Shown one piece after another: positions 3,601-5,331 of a stretch of DNA of 5,331 nt (positions are counted from its first letter, which is position 1; each line of letters opens with the position of its first letter). The notes beneath the pieces are model-generated. The model made no database searches and was not told the DNA's origin. It was given only the letters and a program-made list of their open reading frames with translations. The position numbers were made by a program, and so were the translations under genes. Source of the stretch: Acidaminococcaceae bacterium. Its GTDB lineage: Bacteria; Bacillota; Negativicutes; Acidaminococcales; Acidaminococcaceae. The stretch is taken from the NCBI GenBank assembly GCA_017443165.1, contig JAFSOW010000248.1, forward strand, positions 1-5,331, given 5' to 3'.

Positions 3601-4428
3601 TCAGCAACTCTGCTGGTTATTCCCCAAGGTCACATCCATGCTGCCGCTGCGGAAACCCGCCAGGTCCAGCGTCACATAATTATAGCCCAGCTCCTTTAGC
3701 CGCGCGATGATTTTGTTGCGGGTGTTTACCTGTGCCATCAGTGTAATCTGGGACGGTTCCACCTCAATGCGGGCCAGCGTACCGTAAGTACGCACCCGGA
3801 TATGGGTAAAGCCAAGTTTTGTCAGAAACTCTTCCGCCTGTTCAATTCGCGCCAGTTTTTCCGGCGTAATGGACTCACCGTACTGGATGCGGGTCGCGAG
3901 ACAGGAATAAGACGGTTTGGATGCCGTAAACAAGCCCATTTCCCGGCTCAGTTTGCGAATCTCCGCTTTGCTCAGGCCGGCTTCCTGCAGAGGACTCCGG
4001 ATGCCCAGTTCCGACAGCGCTTTTGCACCCGGGCGGTAGGCTTTTACATCGTCCGCATTGCTGCCGTCCACCACATTGGTAAAGCCCTCTTCTGCCACAT
4101 ACGTCTGAATCGCGCTGAAGATTGCCTTTTTACAATAATAGCAGCGTTCCGGCCCGTTGGCCACGAATTCGGGAATGCTCATCTGGTCAAAGTCCAGATA
4201 GCGGTGTTTCACACCCATGCGCTGGGCAAAGCGCCGGGCATCGTCCTTCTCATGTTCCGCATAGCTTATGGAAGAAGCGGTCACGGCTATCAGCTTGACG
4301 TGATACATCCGCGCAGCCACTGCCAGAAGGAGAGAAGAATCCACGCCTCCGCTGAAAGCAACAGCCACATTTCCCATTTTCTCTAAAATCTGTTCCAGTT
4401 TTTTTCGTTTATTTTCCAGTTCATTCAT
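3601..4428 (-). CDS. larE: LarE, ATP-dependent sacrificial sulfur transferase
   Basis: LarE adenylates and sulfurates the pyridinium dicarboxylate precursor of the nickel-pincer nucleotide, the cofactor of lactate racemase and related enzymes, in the cytoplasm. The 275-residue protein has the PP-loop ATP-binding motif FSGGVDSS at 25-32, RCYYCK at 95-100, the phosphate/substrate loop DGSNADD at 121-127, and KPSYSCLATR, which puts a cysteine at 176. That is the position of the sulfur-donating Cys176 of Lactobacillus plantarum LarE. C96 and C99 add a CxxC, so a three-cysteine, cluster-bearing version is possible. GAGG lies 7 nt before the ATG. No larB, larC or larA is in view. The C-terminal tail after SGSMD (LGNNQQSC) faces the element boundary. 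Confidence 0.93.
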   Translation of the reverse strand: MNELENKRKKLEQILEKMGNVAVAFSGGVDSSLLLAVAARMYHVKLIAVTASSISYAEHEKDDARRFAQRMGVKHRYLDFDQMSIPEFVANGPERCYYCKKAIFSAIQTYVAEEGFTNVVDGSNADDVKAYRPGAKALSELGIRSPLQEAGLSKAEIRKLSREMGLFTASKPSYSCLATRIQYGESITPEKLARIEQAEEFLTKLGFTHIRVRTYGTLARIEVEPSQITLMAQVNTRNKIIARLKELGYNYVTLDLAGFRSGSMDVTLGNNQQSC

Positions 4429-4451
4429 CAGAAAACCTCGCGAATTCCTAC

Positions 4452-4480
4452 AGAATATTTCTTAATTCTTATCCTATCAA
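4452..4480 (-). promoter_or_regulatory. Candidate promoter of larE
   Basis: On the minus strand, TTGATA (4480-4475) and TATTCT (4457-4452) are spaced by 17 bp, matching 5 of 6 and 4 of 6 consensus bases. They lie in the 95-bp gap after the transporter ATPase gene. No convincing terminator separates the two genes, so read-through is also possible. Confidence 0.45.
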
Positions 4481-4523
4481 TTTTTCCGATTCGGGAACTC
4501 TTTAATGCCAAACTTCATGCAAC

Positions 4524-5279
4524 TCATTTTAAAATGCTCTTCAGGAAGCTCTTCAGCCGCTCATTCTTCGGATTCCCGAAAATTTCCTCCGGTGCTCCCT
4601 GTTCCTGGATGTACCCGTCTGCCATGAATAAAACTTTCGTCGCCACTTCCCGGGCAAACCCCATCTCGTGGGTCACCACCACCATGGTCATGTGATCTTC
4701 CGCCAGGTTGCGCATGGTCGTCAGCACTTCGCCGGTCAGTTCCGGATCCAGCGAAGAGGTCGGTTCATCGAACAGCATGATATCCGGCTTCATGCAGAGG
4801 GCGCGGGCAATGGCCACCCGCTGTTGCTGCCCGCCGGAAAGGCGCAGCGGATACTGATCCCGTTTTTCCAGAAGCCCGACTTTCTCCAGCAGCGCTTCCG
4901 CTTCCTTCTGCACTTCCGCAGGATTCCGCTTCTGCACATGTACCGGCGCTTCCATCAGGTTTTCCAGCACCGTCATGTGTGGGAACAGATTGAACTGCTG
5001 GAACACCATGCCCATCCGGCAGGCAATCCTGGACGAATTGTCAGCGTAGCGCACGTTGCCATTTTCGTCCGTACTCACCAGAGTCTCGCCATCAATAATA
5101 ATGGTTCCCCCGTTGATAGTCTCCAGCTTGTTCAGGCAGCGGAGAAAGGTGCTCTTGCCGCCGCCGGACGGTCCGATGATAGCGACAACTTCTCCTTCAT
5201 CCACCGTCATGTCAATGCTTTTCAGCACTTCCAGGTCATCAAATTTTTTGCAAATGCTCTTTGCTTCTATCTTACGCAT
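4524..5279 (-). CDS. Polar amino acid ABC transporter, ATP-binding protein
   Basis: This 251-residue ATPase drives uptake of a polar amino acid (GlnQ/HisP/ArtP type) from the cytoplasmic face of the membrane. All motifs are intact: Walker [10 protein letters not shown] at 36-44, Q-loop [15 protein letters not shown] at 93-107 (the typical sequence of this subfamily), signature LSGGQQQR at 147-154, Walker B IMLFDEP at 167-173, and switch His204. Length is normal. I chose the ATG at 5279 rather than the in-frame TTG at 5303 because the upstream permease gene stops at 5287, leaving a 7-bp gap, and family members start near this Met. The substrate (glutamine, glutamate, arginine, histidine or cystine) cannot be told from the ATPase. 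It probably forms an operon with the permease to the right. Confidence 0.93.
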   Translation of the reverse strand: MRKIEAKSICKKFDDLEVLKSIDMTVDEGEVVAIIGPSGGGKSTFLRCLNKLETINGGTIIIDGETLVSTDENGNVRYADNSSRIACRMGMVFQQFNLFPHMTVLENLMEAPVHVQKRNPAEVQKEAEALLEKVGLLEKRDQYPLRLSGGQQQRVAIARALCMKPDIMLFDEPTSSLDPELTGEVLTTMRNLAEDHMTMVVVTHEMGFAREVATKVLFMADGYIQEQGAPEEIFGNPKNERLKSFLKSILK

Positions 5280-5286
5280 AATGTAT

Positions 5287-5331
5287 TCAGTCCCATCTTG
5301 CAAAATGTTTTTCCAGTTTGTTAAATCCGTA
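5287..5331 (-). CDS. Partial C-terminus of an amino acid ABC transporter permease
   Basis: The minus strand is open from the right edge to TGA at 5289-5287, encoding [15 protein letters not shown] tail of the LExxxAR(W/S)D kind is typical of the last residues of amino acid ABC permeases (HisM/GlnP type), and the ATPase gene starts 7 bp later. Only 14 codons are visible, so the call rests on this tail and on the gene order. Confidence 0.65.
   Translation of the reverse strand, partial: YGFNKLEKHFARWD

Noticed and set aside
3595..3608. GTTGC-TTCA-GCAAC hairpin over the larE stop codon
   Set aside because: The stem is only 5 bp and no T tract follows on either functional side. The bidirectional terminator at 3470-3511 is far stronger. 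It is also too short to name as a recombinase core.
3510..3710. Plus-strand open frame rich in Phe
   Set aside because: It is produced by the T-rich spacer and runs into the antisense of larE.
3802..4386. Plus-strand open frame inside larE, and a similar one inside the ABC ATPase (4668-5324)
   Set aside because: Both mirror strongly conserved genes on the other strand and their translations look like no protein family.
4484..4500. Short inverted repeat TTCCGATTCGGGAA before larE
   Set aside because: It pairs over only about four bases and lacks a T tract, so it is neither a terminator nor a clear operator.
5280..5303. Upstream TTG start for the ABC ATPase at 5303
   Set aside because: It would overlap the permease end by 17 bp and add eight residues outside the family's usual N-terminus. 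The ATG at 5279 fits better.

Overview
The window reads as one end of an integrated temperate element (prophage or prophage-like island) joined to the chromosome of a low-to-moderate GC Bacillota. I favour a Negativicutes-like host, but that is an inference from general protein and codon character plus strong Shine-Dalgarno sites, not from a marker gene. No rRNA, tRNA or CRISPR array is present, and no gene-free stretch exceeds 300 bases.

Left part (1-528): leftward early genes, namely a cut-off small zinc-ribbon protein (1-125) and a Cro-like regulator (153-371). They face a divergent control region (395-509) with two near-consensus promoters and four evenly spaced palindromic operators. Rightward from it runs a 132-aa XRE-family repressor (530-928). 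This is the usual lysogeny/lysis switch layout, with the lytic side leaving the window on the left.

Middle (929-1968): an accessory segment. It holds (i) a probable type I toxin-antitoxin module: a 28-aa Hol_Tox-like membrane peptide at 1113-1199, its Shine-Dalgarno buried in a hairpin, facing a convergent antisense RNA (about 1278 to 1194, minus) with a consensus promoter, a terminator, and an 11-nt direct repeat shared with the toxin leader; (ii) an unrecognised secreted 175-aa protein (1330-1857); and (iii) a second predicted minus-strand small RNA (about 1933 to 1852) between the secreted protein and the recombinase. Its promoter abuts the recombinase start codon.

Element edge (1969-3600): a complete 500-aa large serine recombinase (integrase), a bidirectional terminator and a T-rich spacer. 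The attachment junction probably lies in or near 3472-3600 but cannot be placed from one end alone.

Chromosomal part (3601-5331, all minus strand): larE, the sulfur insertase for the nickel-pincer nucleotide cofactor, the ATPase of a polar amino acid ABC transporter, and the last 14 codons of that transporter's permease.

The most interesting material is the noncoding content: the four-operator switch, the par-like architecture of the toxin locus, and the second small RNA with no known target.
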